A stretch of 64,000 bases of DNA from Paenibacillus uliginis N3/975 (GTDB taxonomy: Bacteria > Bacillota > Bacilli > Paenibacillales > Paenibacillaceae): positions 5,001,705 to 5,065,704 of the forward strand of contig NZ_LT840184.1 in the NCBI RefSeq assembly GCF_900177425.1. The letters run 5' to 3'. How positions within the stretch are numbered: the first letter of the stretch is position 1; the number at the start of each line of letters is the position of its first letter. Of this stretch, positions 17,566-26,804 are shown piece after piece. Made by a program: the position numbers and the translations under genes. The notes beneath the pieces were generated by a model that was not told the DNA's origin, ran no database searches, and worked only from the letters and a program-made list of their open reading frames with translations.

Positions 17566-18741
17566 TCAGAATAACTCCTTTTTTTGTTCGGTACGGTATT
17601 GGCTTGGCGTCTGACCCGTGCATCGTTTGAACCATTTGCTGAAATATTTACTGTCTCCAAGACTCGTTCGTTCTGCTATTTCCTGCATTGTCAATGTCGT
17701 TTCACGCAGCAGACAATAGGCGAGCCGGAGCTTTCGTTTATATTGAAAAGCGACGAAGCTGTCCCCTACCGTTTTTTTGAACAGAATTGAAAAATGGCTG
17801 CGGCTTAATCCTACCTTGTGTGCCAGTTCCCCAGCCGACCAGTCCGTTGCCGGGAACTCATGCAGTAAATGAATAGCGTGCCAGATTGGCTCAGGCCAAT
17901 TTTCGCCCGTCAGTCCGTATATCCGCTCCATCTCGGCTTCCTTATGCAGCAACAGAAATGCTTCCTTCAAATCTTCACAATCCCGGAGAATTCCCTGCAC
18001 ACTCCATTTCAGCTGCCCGCATCCACTCTTGATCTCAACCAGCAGGCTGTCTGCGTCTTCCTTAAGCGATTCAGGAACGGCCCAGTAACATCTGTCTGCA
18101 CCATACGATATAAGCTTGCCCTCACACATGCTCTGGTCATATATCTCCTGAACCTGAAGAATATCATCCCAATTCCTACCGCACCCCGCAGTCTTGACCA
18201 GATAAAGGTATAAGGACTGTCCATCAAACTTCCAGCTACTGCGGCGTAGCTTCTGGATTTCCTCCAAAAACTTATCATTGTGACCATTAAGCCATGCAAA
18301 AAGATGCGTCGATAATCGTTCCTCATCTTCAAGACTGGAAACCGGGGCGTCGGCCATTTCCCGCTGGAATTTGCTCAGCATCGCTTCAAGCTCTTCATCC
18401 TCAAAAGCTGTTTTCAGTAAATATCCCGAAGCTCCAAGCCGTATTCCCTCTTGGGCATATTCAAAGTCCCGGTGGCAACTGAGCAGAATGATTTTGGTTT
18501 CCTCCGCTTCTTCCTTCACTTTACGGGATAGCTCAATTCCATCCATTTCAGGCATGACAATATCCGTAATGACAACCTCGGGACGGTGTTCCAAAAAAGC
18601 TTCCCAGGCGACCTGTCCGTTAGCAGCATCGGCCACGACTTCCATCCCGAATCGCTCCCAATCTACTGTCGTGCGTAGTCCTTTGCGTACAATGCTCTCG
18701 TCATCTGCAATCAGTACCTTAATTTTTTTTGTACTATTCAT
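17566..18741 (-). CDS. YesN-type response regulator (receiver plus AraC HTH)
   Basis: The protein has 391 residues. The receiver domain begins MNSTKKIKVLIADDES, with the phospho-acceptor Asp near 60 (VVITDIVMPEMDG). A variable middle region follows, then two AraC helix-turn-helix motifs in the last ~100 residues (SAGELAHKVGLSRSHFSILF; QEIAERTSLGDSKYFSKWFK). The ATG at 18741 has AGAGGAG upstream and overlaps the kinase stop. It probably activates the binding-protein operon that begins about 145 bp downstream. Confidence 0.92.
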   Translation of the reverse strand: MNSTKKIKVLIADDESIVRKGLRTTVDWERFGMEVVADAANGQVAWEAFLEHRPEVVITDIVMPEMDGIELSRKVKEEAEETKIILLSCHRDFEYAQEGIRLGASGYLLKTAFEDEELEAMLSKFQREMADAPVSSLEDEERLSTHLFAWLNGHNDKFLEEIQKLRRSSWKFDGQSLYLYLVKTAGCGRNWDDILQVQEIYDQSMCEGKLISYGADRCYWAVPESLKEDADSLLVEIKSGCGQLKWSVQGILRDCEDLKEAFLLLHKEAEMERIYGLTGENWPEPIWHAIHLLHEFPATDWSAGELAHKVGLSRSHFSILFKKTVGDSFVAFQYKRKLRLAYCLLRETTLTMQEIAERTSLGDSKYFSKWFKRCTGQTPSQYRTEQKKELF

Positions 18742-20467
18742 CGGAAGACTCCTCTCTCTTAGGCCACCGAATGGTGATAATAGTCCCTTCACCCTTAACC
18801 GAATGTACGAATAGTCCGTACATCGGTCCAAAATGCAGCTTGAATTTCTGGTCGGCATTCCGCACCCCAAGTCCGCCGCGACCACTACGTTTCTCGCCAT
18901 GCAAGAATAACTTCGCCAGCTTTTCCTCCGTAATTCCTGCCCCATTATCCTGTAGCGTAAGCAGAAGATCTCCCTGCTTCTCGGTGATCTTCATATTAAT
19001 TTCCCCTTTGCCATCTACAAAAGCATGGAAAAAAATATTTTCGAACAGCGGTTGCAGCGTCATGCGCGGTATGACATATTGACGGAGCGATTGTTCACAA
19101 TCCAGCTTATAACGGAAAACGTCCCCGTACCTTATTTCCTGGATTTTTAGAAAGTGCTCAATCATGCGCAGCTCCCTCCCCACAGTAACCAGCTCCTGAG
19201 AAATGTCCAGATTACCCTCTAGCACCATGGTTAGATGGTACAGCATCTGCCGGATATCCTCAGCCCCTTCCAGCCGGGCTTTCCACTGTATGGAGTTCAG
19301 CGTATTGAACAGCAGATGTGGGTTGATCTGATAATGAAAGGCCCGAAGCTCCGCTTCCTTCTTAAGCCTCTCGCTTTGCTCCACTTCACCGATCAGCGAT
19401 TGAACCCCCGTAACCATCCGGTTAAAGCTAATGTCCAAGCTGCCAAGCTCATCCTTGCCCTCAATCGGCGTTCGGGTATCGAGCTTGCCGAAGCTGACCT
19501 TTTGCATGGAATCCTTCAGTCTTCTTATCCTGGAGGTGAAACGGGAGGAGAACAAATAGGCGATTCCGAAAGCGAGCAGGCAGGAAATGATAGCGACCAC
19601 CATCGTATTAGCTCGGATGACACCCGAGGACTGATAGAAAGCTTTCGCCGGAATTCTTGCTTCCATGGTCCATTGATTTACGGCAAGCGTCCGTGTCCAT
19701 GTAATATCACTTTCTTTAGGATCATAGGCCGAATCTGTCTCATAAACCACGGTCCCATCAGGAGATTTAATGAGCAGATGGGCATGGGTATCTGCCTCAA
19801 ACTTTTTAAACATATGTAGCAGTTCCTCGGCATTTTCCTCAATCAGAATAATACTGCCGTTCTGGGCTTTGTTTGGATGATGGATCGGTACGGCTAAACC
19901 GATGACAGGTACACCAGGTTCACCGCTCTCTATCGCATGATCTTGCTTGTAAAATCCGAGCCAATAGGTTCCGGTGTACGTCTCAGGTCTCTTTTTCCAT
20001 AAAGGTATATTGTCAAGCTTGGCAACATCCAGATTGTTCTCCCCGTAATAGTAGCCCGACGTTGTAATAATGTAGATGCCGGCGGTCGAATGAGTCCGAA
20101 GAGATTTCAATAGGGATTCAAAATCGTTCTTCTCCACAATTTCACTATAAGTTGAAGGCGCCCGGTTACCGATCCCCGTGTGGGCAGGATCCAGCAAATA
20201 GGAATAAATGGTTTCCGCCGTCTGCTTCATCCGATTTAACGTTGAACTGGTTTGCTGCTCCAACTGCGCTACCGCATTATCTCCGTATTTGCCAAACTGA
20301 GAGTTAATCACACGGGCGGATTGATAATATGACAGACCGCCAAGCGAAAACAGCGGTATAAGTGTAACGATTAAAAAACTGGAAAGCAGCTTGGTTCGTA
20401 TGCTGTGGTATGTGCCGGAGAAGATCCTGTCGGAAAACTTTTTAGTTCGTTGAAGATGAAGCTTCAT
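18734..20467 (-). CDS. YesM-type sensor histidine kinase
   Basis: The protein has 577 residues. TM1 spans about 28-48, an extracellular cache-like sensor about 50-285, TM2 about 287-308, and HAMP about 309-360. The His_kinase motif FHYQINPHLLFNTLNS follows (likely phospho-His near 384), then an ATPase domain with DNGAGI and RGGLGVRN. It would phosphorylate the co-transcribed YesN-type regulator in response to an external sugar. A perfect cre site overlaps its promoter. Confidence 0.92.
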   Translation of the reverse strand: MKLHLQRTKKFSDRIFSGTYHSIRTKLLSSFLIVTLIPLFSLGGLSYYQSARVINSQFGKYGDNAVAQLEQQTSSTLNRMKQTAETIYSYLLDPAHTGIGNRAPSTYSEIVEKNDFESLLKSLRTHSTAGIYIITTSGYYYGENNLDVAKLDNIPLWKKRPETYTGTYWLGFYKQDHAIESGEPGVPVIGLAVPIHHPNKAQNGSIILIEENAEELLHMFKKFEADTHAHLLIKSPDGTVVYETDSAYDPKESDITWTRTLAVNQWTMEARIPAKAFYQSSGVIRANTMVVAIISCLLAFGIAYLFSSRFTSRIRRLKDSMQKVSFGKLDTRTPIEGKDELGSLDISFNRMVTGVQSLIGEVEQSERLKKEAELRAFHYQINPHLLFNTLNSIQWKARLEGAEDIRQMLYHLTMVLEGNLDISQELVTVGRELRMIEHFLKIQEIRYGDVFRYKLDCEQSLRQYVIPRMTLQPLFENIFFHAFVDGKGEINMKITEKQGDLLLTLQDNGAGITEEKLAKLFLHGEKRSGRGGLGVRNADQKFKLHFGPMYGLFVHSVKGEGTIITIRWPKREESSDE

Positions 20468-20548
20468 GGTTACACTCCCCGCTGTCCTAACTTATTTATC
20501 CATCATAGCATGGTCTCTTTACTTCCTTGACCATTACCGCCTCAGGTT

Positions 20549-20590
20549 TGTTAACGCTTTCATTATAAACACCAAAAAGTCGGTTGTAAT
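20549..20590 (-). promoter_or_regulatory. Promoter of the kinase/regulator operon with consensus cre
   Basis: On the minus strand ATTACA, a 17-bp gap and TATAAT (20562-20567) lead straight into TGAAAGCGTTAACA (20549-20562). That fits every position of the cre consensus TGWAARCGYTWNCW. CcpA bound there would cover the transcription start. Confidence 0.7.
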
Positions 20591-20616
20591 TAGGCGCCAA
20601 CTGGAAAACAGGAAAA

Positions 20617-20659
20617 GCACCTCTCCTGCAAGGCGAAAAAACGCCTGCAGAAGAAGTGC
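20617..20659 (-). terminator. Terminator of the GH63-like gene
   Basis: A long imperfect stem (GCAC...CTGCAGGCG / CGCCTTGCAG...GTGC) around TTTTTT is followed on the minus strand by TTTTCCTGTTTT, 14 nt past the glucosidase stop. It separates that gene from the kinase operon. Confidence 0.7.
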
Positions 20660-20672
20660 ATCTCCATTATGG

Positions 20673-22379
20673 TCAAATTGTATATTCATGTCCAAGAATC
20701 AAGAACACGCTTGAAGTCCAGGTGAAGGCTCTGTCCCGAAGCCCCGCTCCGGTCACAGCATCAAAATTTTCAGCCATGCCGCTGAGACTGAGCATACGGC
20801 AGAAACGATCCGAAACCTCTCTCGCGAGTTCCAAGTCACCGGCCGCAGCTACTCCTTCGACAAGCAGCATCGTGGATGGTGCCCAGATCGGCCCCCGCCA
20901 ATAGCCATCAGGTTTATAATAACGGCTGTTTACACTCTCAGTTGCCCAGCCGTTATCTGTCAAGAACCGGTTCTCGTCCTTAAGTCCTTCTAGAAGGGCG
21001 GTTCGTATATGCTCCGGCAATCGACGCCCCAGTAAGATCGGCACGAACAGCAGCAGGCTGTCTCCTTCCGACACCTCATGAGTTCCTGAACGGCAGGCTA
21101 TGAATCTGCCGTCTTTCCAAAAATGTCTGATCATGTCCTCAAGCGTATCGTCAGCTTTCTGTCTCCACGCTTTGGACTCTTCCGACAGGCCAAGCAATCC
21201 GGCGATTTCGGCCAGAATCTCCATCTGAAGAATAAGAAAGGAAGCAAGATCAGGGCTTTCTACAGGGATACCGTTATTAAACGCCGTGCTGTTGTCCCAT
21301 CCCGAATCATTGCCGTGGTTATACTGTGGAATTCCGTCGCCGTCACTATCCCGATAAGTGAACCACCACCGCGTCCATTTGGATAAGGGGCCATAGACTT
21401 CGCGAAGCTGCGGCTCCTTAATAAAATCAGTCCGACTCATCATCCAAGACAAGGTCCAACCGTGAATCGGTGGTTTGTTGCAGTTCCAAAGCTCGTATTT
21501 ATCATTTACAAAATCGGGAATCAAACCACTCTCATCCTGCCGATCAAAAAATATCATGAATTGATCCCAGGCCAACTCCGGGTTGTGGCGGACGAGTGCC
21601 ATTGCATTAAAACAGTTGTCCCAGCTCCATATGTTGGTCATCCAGTTTTTCGACATGTACATTGCAGGACGGGTCAAGCAGCCTTCGGCTGGAACAAGGC
21701 AGGACCAGGTGATATAAGCTGCCAGTTCCCTGCCTTCCTGCCAGCGATCGGGTACGGTGAGGGTATTTTTCAGCCAGCCTGCATAATCCTGTTGGACCTT
21801 TTGGATGGCATCGTCAAAGGCTTCCCATTCGATCCTGGGCTCCTTAACCGTAATAAACTCCTCCACGGCGAACTCTACTATATTGGTCCCGGCTTCTACG
21901 GTGAACTCCGCCGCAACGCGTGAACTTTTAATTTCGTTCCATTCGACTTCCATGTTCATTAGACCTGAAAGCCGAGTAAGCATAAACCGGCAGCCATGCG
22001 TAAAACTGTTCACTTCCCAGCTGTTTTGATCTGCTTCATAAGCATAATCATAAGCTGCCGGGAAGAAAGTAAGCCGTATACCGCATCCTTCCGAACGGAA
22101 CCTTACGGTTCGAGAATCTGGTATGCAAATTTCGGCGTGCATATCCGGATCAGAACATATTAACCTGATAATTTCAGGTGAAGCCTGCGGTTCAAATGAA
22201 ACCGGCTCGTTCTGCCGGCCCAACAGCTCAATAAGAAATGCCTCGCCAAACTTGTCATCCCCTCCGCGGACAGAACGCAGGTAAAGCCCCTTTTCCCGGT
22301 CCTTTCCTTCAGGCAGGAGGGAAACCGCCAGAAAGGATTCTCTTCTGCTAAAAGGTACGATATTCAGATCAAAATTCAT
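20673..22379 (-). CDS. GH63/MGH1-like (alpha/alpha)6-barrel glycosidase
   Basis: The protein has 568 residues and no signal peptide. The N-terminal third is beta-rich. The rest has the trehalase-like barrel signatures WSWDNCFNAMAL, DESGLIPDF, GPIWAPSTMLLVEG and NFDAVTGAG, as in GH63 glucosidases and mannosylglycerate hydrolases. It probably removes alpha-linked glucosyl or mannosyl units in the cytoplasm; the exact linkage is unclear, and such genes are often labelled amylo-alpha-1,6-glucosidase. It is a separate unit with its own cre-like promoter and terminator, next to the sensor kinase. Confidence 0.75.
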   Translation of the reverse strand: MNFDLNIVPFSRRESFLAVSLLPEGKDREKGLYLRSVRGGDDKFGEAFLIELLGRQNEPVSFEPQASPEIIRLICSDPDMHAEICIPDSRTVRFRSEGCGIRLTFFPAAYDYAYEADQNSWEVNSFTHGCRFMLTRLSGLMNMEVEWNEIKSSRVAAEFTVEAGTNIVEFAVEEFITVKEPRIEWEAFDDAIQKVQQDYAGWLKNTLTVPDRWQEGRELAAYITWSCLVPAEGCLTRPAMYMSKNWMTNIWSWDNCFNAMALVRHNPELAWDQFMIFFDRQDESGLIPDFVNDKYELWNCNKPPIHGWTLSWMMSRTDFIKEPQLREVYGPLSKWTRWWFTYRDSDGDGIPQYNHGNDSGWDNSTAFNNGIPVESPDLASFLILQMEILAEIAGLLGLSEESKAWRQKADDTLEDMIRHFWKDGRFIACRSGTHEVSEGDSLLLFVPILLGRRLPEHIRTALLEGLKDENRFLTDNGWATESVNSRYYKPDGYWRGPIWAPSTMLLVEGVAAAGDLELAREVSDRFCRMLSLSGMAENFDAVTGAGLRDRAFTWTSSVFLILGHEYTI

Positions 22380-22397
22380 AAGCCGTCTCCTTCACTG

Positions 22398-22411
22398 AGG
22401 TATCGCTTTCA
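22398..22411 (-). promoter_or_regulatory. cre-like site before the GH63-like gene
   Basis: The minus strand reads TACAAT directly followed by GAAAGCG. TGAAAGCGATACCT differs from the cre consensus at one position. It lies about 20 bp before the ATG at 22379. Confidence 0.55.
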
Positions 22412-22659
22412 TTGTAAGCCCTCTCATGAAGGAATAGGAACGGCATGATGTTTTATGGGAGAAGGAATATTGTTAGCAGCACTCTTGAAGGAAAGGTGGA
22501 GGTGTCATTTTGTTAGGCAGATGGTGGTAATTTATCAGATTCGTGGTCTTGTGCCGAACAAGTTCCCGTCAAACTCCGGTTCCTTTTCATATTTAATATA
22601 TGTCACCGAGTGATTCTTGAAGGAATAGGCTAATGTATCTGATGTGAAATGGAGCGAAT

Positions 22660-23289
22660 ATGATGACCTACTATGAACCGCCGGTCGAAATCCGGACTCT
22701 TACCTATAGTGCTCCCGGTACCGTCATTCAGTACCCGCAGGTAACCGGGCTTGCCAACCGTCAAGCCGAGGAGAGGATTAACCGGGCAATTATCCTTCAG
22801 ATTCAAGAAATGCAGCGCATCCAGCAGGGTGTACAGACGGGTACGAACCCGGAAACAACCGGACATTTTGAGATCAAAACGAATGAGAGAGGCCTTCTCA
22901 GTCTTCTGCTGAGTAATTATACTTACTCTATACCGATGGCCCATGGTTACACAGTTGCCAAAGCGCTGACCTTCTCTACCCGAACAGGTCAATCGTATAA
23001 CCTGTCCGACTTGTTCCGTCCGGGGTCAAACTATTTGGCCTTCTTGACTGCTGATGTTAATCGGCAGATCAAAGAACGGAACATTCCTACCTTAGAAGGA
23101 AACGTCATTGCCGTCCAGCCCAGCCAGGATTTTTATCTGGCCGACAAATCGCTTGTTATCTTTTATCCACTCTATGCAATTACCCCTTACTATGTTGGAT
23201 TTCCGATGTTCCCGATCTCGGTGTACTCCCTCCAGAGTATTGCTGCCGAGAACGGCCCGCTCATGATTTTGGCTGCCGCTGTTGTATAA
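22660..23289 (+). CDS. DUF3298/RsiV-like domain protein
   Basis: The protein has 209 residues. It has the DUF4163-DUF3298 layout found in RsiV and PdaC (IQYPQVTGLANRQAEERINRAI; AKALTFSTRTGQSYNLSDLF; FYPLYAITPYY). Unlike RsiV it has no membrane segment or signal peptide, so it may act in the cytoplasm or spore. Two ATGs lie in tandem after GGAG; either could start it. It is monocistronic and converges with htpG. Confidence 0.75.
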   Translation: MMTYYEPPVEIRTLTYSAPGTVIQYPQVTGLANRQAEERINRAIILQIQEMQRIQQGVQTGTNPETTGHFEIKTNERGLLSLLLSNYTYSIPMAHGYTVAKALTFSTRTGQSYNLSDLFRPGSNYLAFLTADVNRQIKERNIPTLEGNVIAVQPSQDFYLADKSLVIFYPLYAITPYYVGFPMFPISVYSLQSIAAENGPLMILAAAVV

Positions 23290-23331
23290 ATGAAAGGGGA
23301 TGTCTCAGGTCAACGGGCCTTTCGAACAAAA

Positions 23332-23363
23332 AATAAACCAGACCCTTCGGGGTCTGGTTTATT
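23332..23363. terminator. Bidirectional terminator between DUF3298 gene and htpG
   Basis: A perfect 14-bp stem AATAAACCAGACCC / GGGTCTGGTTTATT around a TTCG tetraloop lies between convergent stops. Confidence 0.9.
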
Positions 23364-23385
23364 GAGTTTCGCTTATACGATCTTT

Positions 23386-25266
23386 TTACACCATGATTTT
23401 GCAAATATCGTTCGTGAACTCTACCGGGTCTGAAACCGGCAAACCTTCGATTAGCAGCGCCTGATTGTACAGCAGGTTGGTGTACAGCGCCAATTTCTCC
23501 TGATCACCTTGATGGGCGTCTTTCAATGACTTGAACACCTCATGGTTCATGTTAATTTCCAGCACTTTGTCCGCTTTAACGTCCTGTCCGTTCGGCATCG
23601 CCTTCAGGATTTTTTCCATTTCAATGGTTAGATCGCCTTCAGCAGTCAGACATACCGGATGGGATTTCAGACGCTTGGATGCTCTGACACTCTTCACCTT
23701 GCCGCCCAAAATGCCGCTCATCGACTCGAACAGCTCCTTGTTCTCGCCTTCTTCAGCTTCGCTTGGTTTATCATCCGCATCCGGCTCAATTCCAAGGTCA
23801 CCGCTCGATACCGACTTGAATTCTTTTTCCTTATAAGTCATCAGCATCTTGATCGCGAACTCATCAACGTCATCGGTGAAGTACAAAATTTCATACCCCT
23901 TATCAGCCACCATCTCGGTCTGCGGGAGCTTCTCAATCCGTTCAATGGATTCACCGGAAGCATAGTAAATGTATTTCTGATCCTCAGGCATTCTCGATAC
24001 GTACTCGTCCAGGGTGACCAGTTTCTTCTCTTTGGAAGAGTGGAACAGCAACAGGTCCTGAAGCACATCTTTATGTTGACCATAGTCATTATACACACCG
24101 AATTTCAGCTGTCTGCCAAATGCTTGATAAAATTTCTCGTAGTTCTCTCTTTCTTCTTTCAGCAGGCTTTGCAGAGCGCTTTTGATTTTGCTCTTGATGT
24201 TCTTAGCGATCATCGTCAGCTGACGGTCATGCTGCAGCATCTCTCTCGAGATGTTCAGTGACAGGTCTTCGGAGTCCACCATACCTTTAACAAAGCTAAA
24301 GTAGTCCGGAAGCAGGTCTCCACACTTGTCCATAATCAGAACGCCGTTGGAATACAGCTCAAGCCCCTTCTCATATTCCTTCGTGTAATAATCGAATGGA
24401 GTGTTTTCCGGAATGAACATAATCGCATTGTATACGACCGCGCCGTCAGCTTTAATGTGAACATGCTTCAGCGGCTTATCAAAGCCATAGCGTTTCTCAG
24501 CATAAAAATTCTCGTAATCTTCATTTGTCAGCTCGTCTTTGTTTTTGCGCCAGATCGGAACCATACTGTTAACGGTTTGCTCTTCCTGGTACTCCTCGAA
24601 TTCGTTCTCGGTGCCTTCTTTTGGCCGTTGGCCTTTGATATCCATCTTGATCGGATACCGGATAAAATCGGAATATTTTTTAATAATGGCTTTTAAGCGA
24701 TACTCCTCAAGATATTCATCGTACTGGTCGTCTTCTGTGTTCTCTTTAATCTTCAGAACAATCTCCGTACCTACGGAATCCTTCTCGCAAGGCTCGATCG
24801 TATAACCCTCGGTTCCCGTAGATTCCCACTTGAACGCTTCATCGCTGCCTAATGCTTTACTTGTCACGGTCACTACATCCGCAACCATAAAGGCCGAATA
24901 GAATCCGACACCGAATTGCCCGATAATATTGTGGCCGTCCTTAGCTTCATTCTCACTCTTAAAGGCAAGGGAACCACTCTTCGCGATAACCCCCAGATTG
25001 TTCTCCAAGTCTTCTTGGGTCATCCCGATTCCTGAATCGGTAATCGTCAACGTGCGGTTCGCTTTATCCGCCGTTACCTTGATATAATAGTCCTCTTTAT
25101 TAAACACCAAATTATCGTCAGTGAGTGCTTTGTAGTAGATCTTGTCGATGGCGTCGCTTGCGTTAGAAATCAGTTCTCTGAGAAAAATTTCCCTCTGCGT
25201 ATAGATGGAATTAATCATCATTTCCAGCAATCGTTTAGATTCCGCTTTGAATTCCTTTTTAGCCAT
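23386..25266 (-). CDS. htpG: Molecular chaperone HtpG (Hsp90)
   Basis: This 626-residue protein has the usual family length. The GHKL ATPase motifs are ELISNASDAIDK, DSGIGM and GQFGVGFYSAFMVAD, followed by the Hsp90 middle and dimerisation domains. It is an ATP-driven cytosolic chaperone. The ATG at 25266 has AAGGGAG eight bases upstream; an in-frame TTG at 25284 is less likely. The promoter carries a CIRCE element, which implies HrcA control; in B. subtilis htpG is not HrcA-regulated. Confidence 0.97.
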   Translation of the reverse strand: MAKKEFKAESKRLLEMMINSIYTQREIFLRELISNASDAIDKIYYKALTDDNLVFNKEDYYIKVTADKANRTLTITDSGIGMTQEDLENNLGVIAKSGSLAFKSENEAKDGHNIIGQFGVGFYSAFMVADVVTVTSKALGSDEAFKWESTGTEGYTIEPCEKDSVGTEIVLKIKENTEDDQYDEYLEEYRLKAIIKKYSDFIRYPIKMDIKGQRPKEGTENEFEEYQEEQTVNSMVPIWRKNKDELTNEDYENFYAEKRYGFDKPLKHVHIKADGAVVYNAIMFIPENTPFDYYTKEYEKGLELYSNGVLIMDKCGDLLPDYFSFVKGMVDSEDLSLNISREMLQHDRQLTMIAKNIKSKIKSALQSLLKEERENYEKFYQAFGRQLKFGVYNDYGQHKDVLQDLLLFHSSKEKKLVTLDEYVSRMPEDQKYIYYASGESIERIEKLPQTEMVADKGYEILYFTDDVDEFAIKMLMTYKEKEFKSVSSGDLGIEPDADDKPSEAEEGENKELFESMSGILGGKVKSVRASKRLKSHPVCLTAEGDLTIEMEKILKAMPNGQDVKADKVLEINMNHEVFKSLKDAHQGDQEKLALYTNLLYNQALLIEGLPVSDPVEFTNDICKIMV

Positions 25267-25300
25267 GGATGAATCTCCCTTCAAACGTAAATGATCTTTT

Positions 25301-25327
25301 TTAGCACTCCCATGTCGAGAGTGCCAA
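25301..25327. promoter_or_regulatory. CIRCE operator (HrcA) upstream of htpG
   Basis: TTAGCACTC, nine bases, GAGTGCCAA: one mismatch from the CIRCE consensus TTAGCACTC-N9-GAGTGCTAA. It is 34 bp before the htpG ATG, within the predicted leader. Confidence 0.88.
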
Positions 25328-25337
25328 CACTCCTTTT

Positions 25338-25366
25338 ATTTAACACGTTATATTTTTTAATGTCAA
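25338..25366 (-). promoter_or_regulatory. Sigma-A promoter of htpG
   Basis: The minus strand shows TTGACA (25361-25366), a 17-bp spacer and TTAAAT (25338-25343), with CIRCE just downstream. Confidence 0.7.
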
Positions 25367-25419
25367 TATGTTGGGGGTGATTCGCTCCTCCCTTTTTTAT
25401 TGCTTTTTAAATGCGAGCG

Positions 25420-25539
25420 GACTCACGTTCCGTTATATGGAGCAAATTCATCTATTAGAGTAAGTTAACGGACTGAAAGGCCGTTATTTGTGCCCATTCA
25501 AGAGGAATCGGGTATGTTTTGAAGAAATAACGGATTCTC
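25420..25539. repeat. Intergenic palindromic repeat interrupted by the IS element
   Basis: Units such as CGGACTCACGTTCCGTTAT, AACGGACTGAAAGGCCGTTA and AAATAACGGATTCTC alternate here. They continue after the IS at 26847 with CTCAGTCCGTAACG. I recall similar CGGAC/GTCCG repeats as abundant in Paenibacillus intergenic DNA. Confidence 0.5.
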
Positions 25540-25615
25540 TAGAACTAGAATAAAAAGTGGACACAGCGTTAAGAGACACGGGATAATATACTTAACGAAG
25601 AAAGAGGTGTCCTAG

Positions 25616-25933
25616 ATGGGGGAACAACGGCAGCGTTACAATGAAGAATTCAAAAGACAGACGGTGAAATACATTCAGGAACAGACCAAGTCTGTAGCAG
25701 ATGTTTGTGTCGAGCTCAATATTCCAAAAAGTACGGTAAATCAATGGATTGCAAAATACCGGGAATTTGACCAAGAGCCCCTTGCAGCGCCCGAAAAAGT
25801 CCGTGAGCTACAGCAACAGCTGAAAGAACAAGAAAAGGCCAACAAACTTAAAGAACGTGAGATTGAGGATCTTCAGGAGGAACTGGCGATCCTAAAAAAA
25901 GCACTGCACATCTTCAGCAAGGAACCGAACTGA
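25616..25933 (+). CDS. IS3-family transposase OrfA
   Basis: The protein has 105 residues. An N-terminal HTH (SVADVCVELNIPKSTVNQWI) precedes a leucine-zipper-like coiled coil (about 55-100). OrfA binds the element ends and regulates transposition. An AAAAAAA run at 25894-25900 near its end lies in the right frame (A AAA AAA) for the programmed -1 shift that makes the OrfAB transposase. Confidence 0.92.
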   Translation: MGEQRQRYNEEFKRQTVKYIQEQTKSVADVCVELNIPKSTVNQWIAKYREFDQEPLAAPEKVRELQQQLKEQEKANKLKEREIEDLQEELAILKKALHIFSKEPN

Positions 25934-25971
25934 AGTTCCAGTTTATCGAAGATCATCGCTCCGAGTTTCGA

Positions 25972-26804
25972 GTGGAGAAGATGTGCGTTGTGATGAACGT
26001 TTCCCGGAGCGGCTACTACAAATGGAGAACAGCAAGCCCTAGCAACCAAGCCTTGAGAAAGGCTGACATCAAAAAGCGTATCGAATACCATTATCATGAT
26101 TCGGAGAGTCGCTACGGGAGCCCTAAGATCACGTATTTGCTTATACAAGAGGGCTATGACATACAAGAGCGCACTGTTGGGAAATACATGAAGGAAATGA
26201 ATTTTCGTTCCTGTGTGGTTAAAAAGTTCAGGGTCCAGACTACGGATTCCAACCATGATCAACCCATTGCGCCCAACATCTTGAACCAGGAATTTCACGT
26301 TAGTGAGCCTAATAAAGTGTGGGTTACAGATATCACTTACATCCCATGTCGGCAAGGGCGACTTTATTTAGCTAGTGTATTGGATCTTTGTACCCGTGAA
26401 ATTGTAGGATGGCGTTTAGAAAACTGTATGACCAAAGATCTTGTCCTAGGTGCTCTCGAAGATGCTTATAAAACCAAAAAACCAGGAAAAGGACTTCTCC
26501 ATCACTCTGATCGTGGAACCCAGTATGCTTCCCATGAATACCGTGCCAAACTGAAATCCTACCATATGCAGGCGAGTATGAGCCGCAAAGGGAATTGTTA
26601 TGACAATGCCTGCATTGAGTCGTTTCACAGCGTGTTAAAGAAAGAACTTATTTACTGTAAAAAGTTTAAAACACGGCAGCAAGCCTATGACAAATTTTTC
26701 GGTACATTGAATTCTTTTATAACCGAAAACGAATCCATGGTTCGCTGGGTTACCTTTCTCCAGTTCGATTTGCAGAACAATTTTACAAGAAAGAAGTTTC
26801 TTGA
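25972..26804 (+). pseudogene. IS3-family transposase OrfB (DDE integrase), frameshifted
   Basis: OrfB lies in the -1 frame relative to OrfA. Its natural reading begins before the GTG at 25972 through ELKFQFIEDHRSEF. The DDE catalytic residues are visible in WVTDITYIP, HHSDRGTQY and CIESFHSVLKKEL. At a T run (26695-26699) the frame breaks. Adding one base restores the expected ending FRYIEFFYNRKRIHGSLGY and a stop at 26802-26804; as written the frame runs on to 26883, outside the element. Either the copy is dead or the homopolymer was miscounted. Confidence 0.85.
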
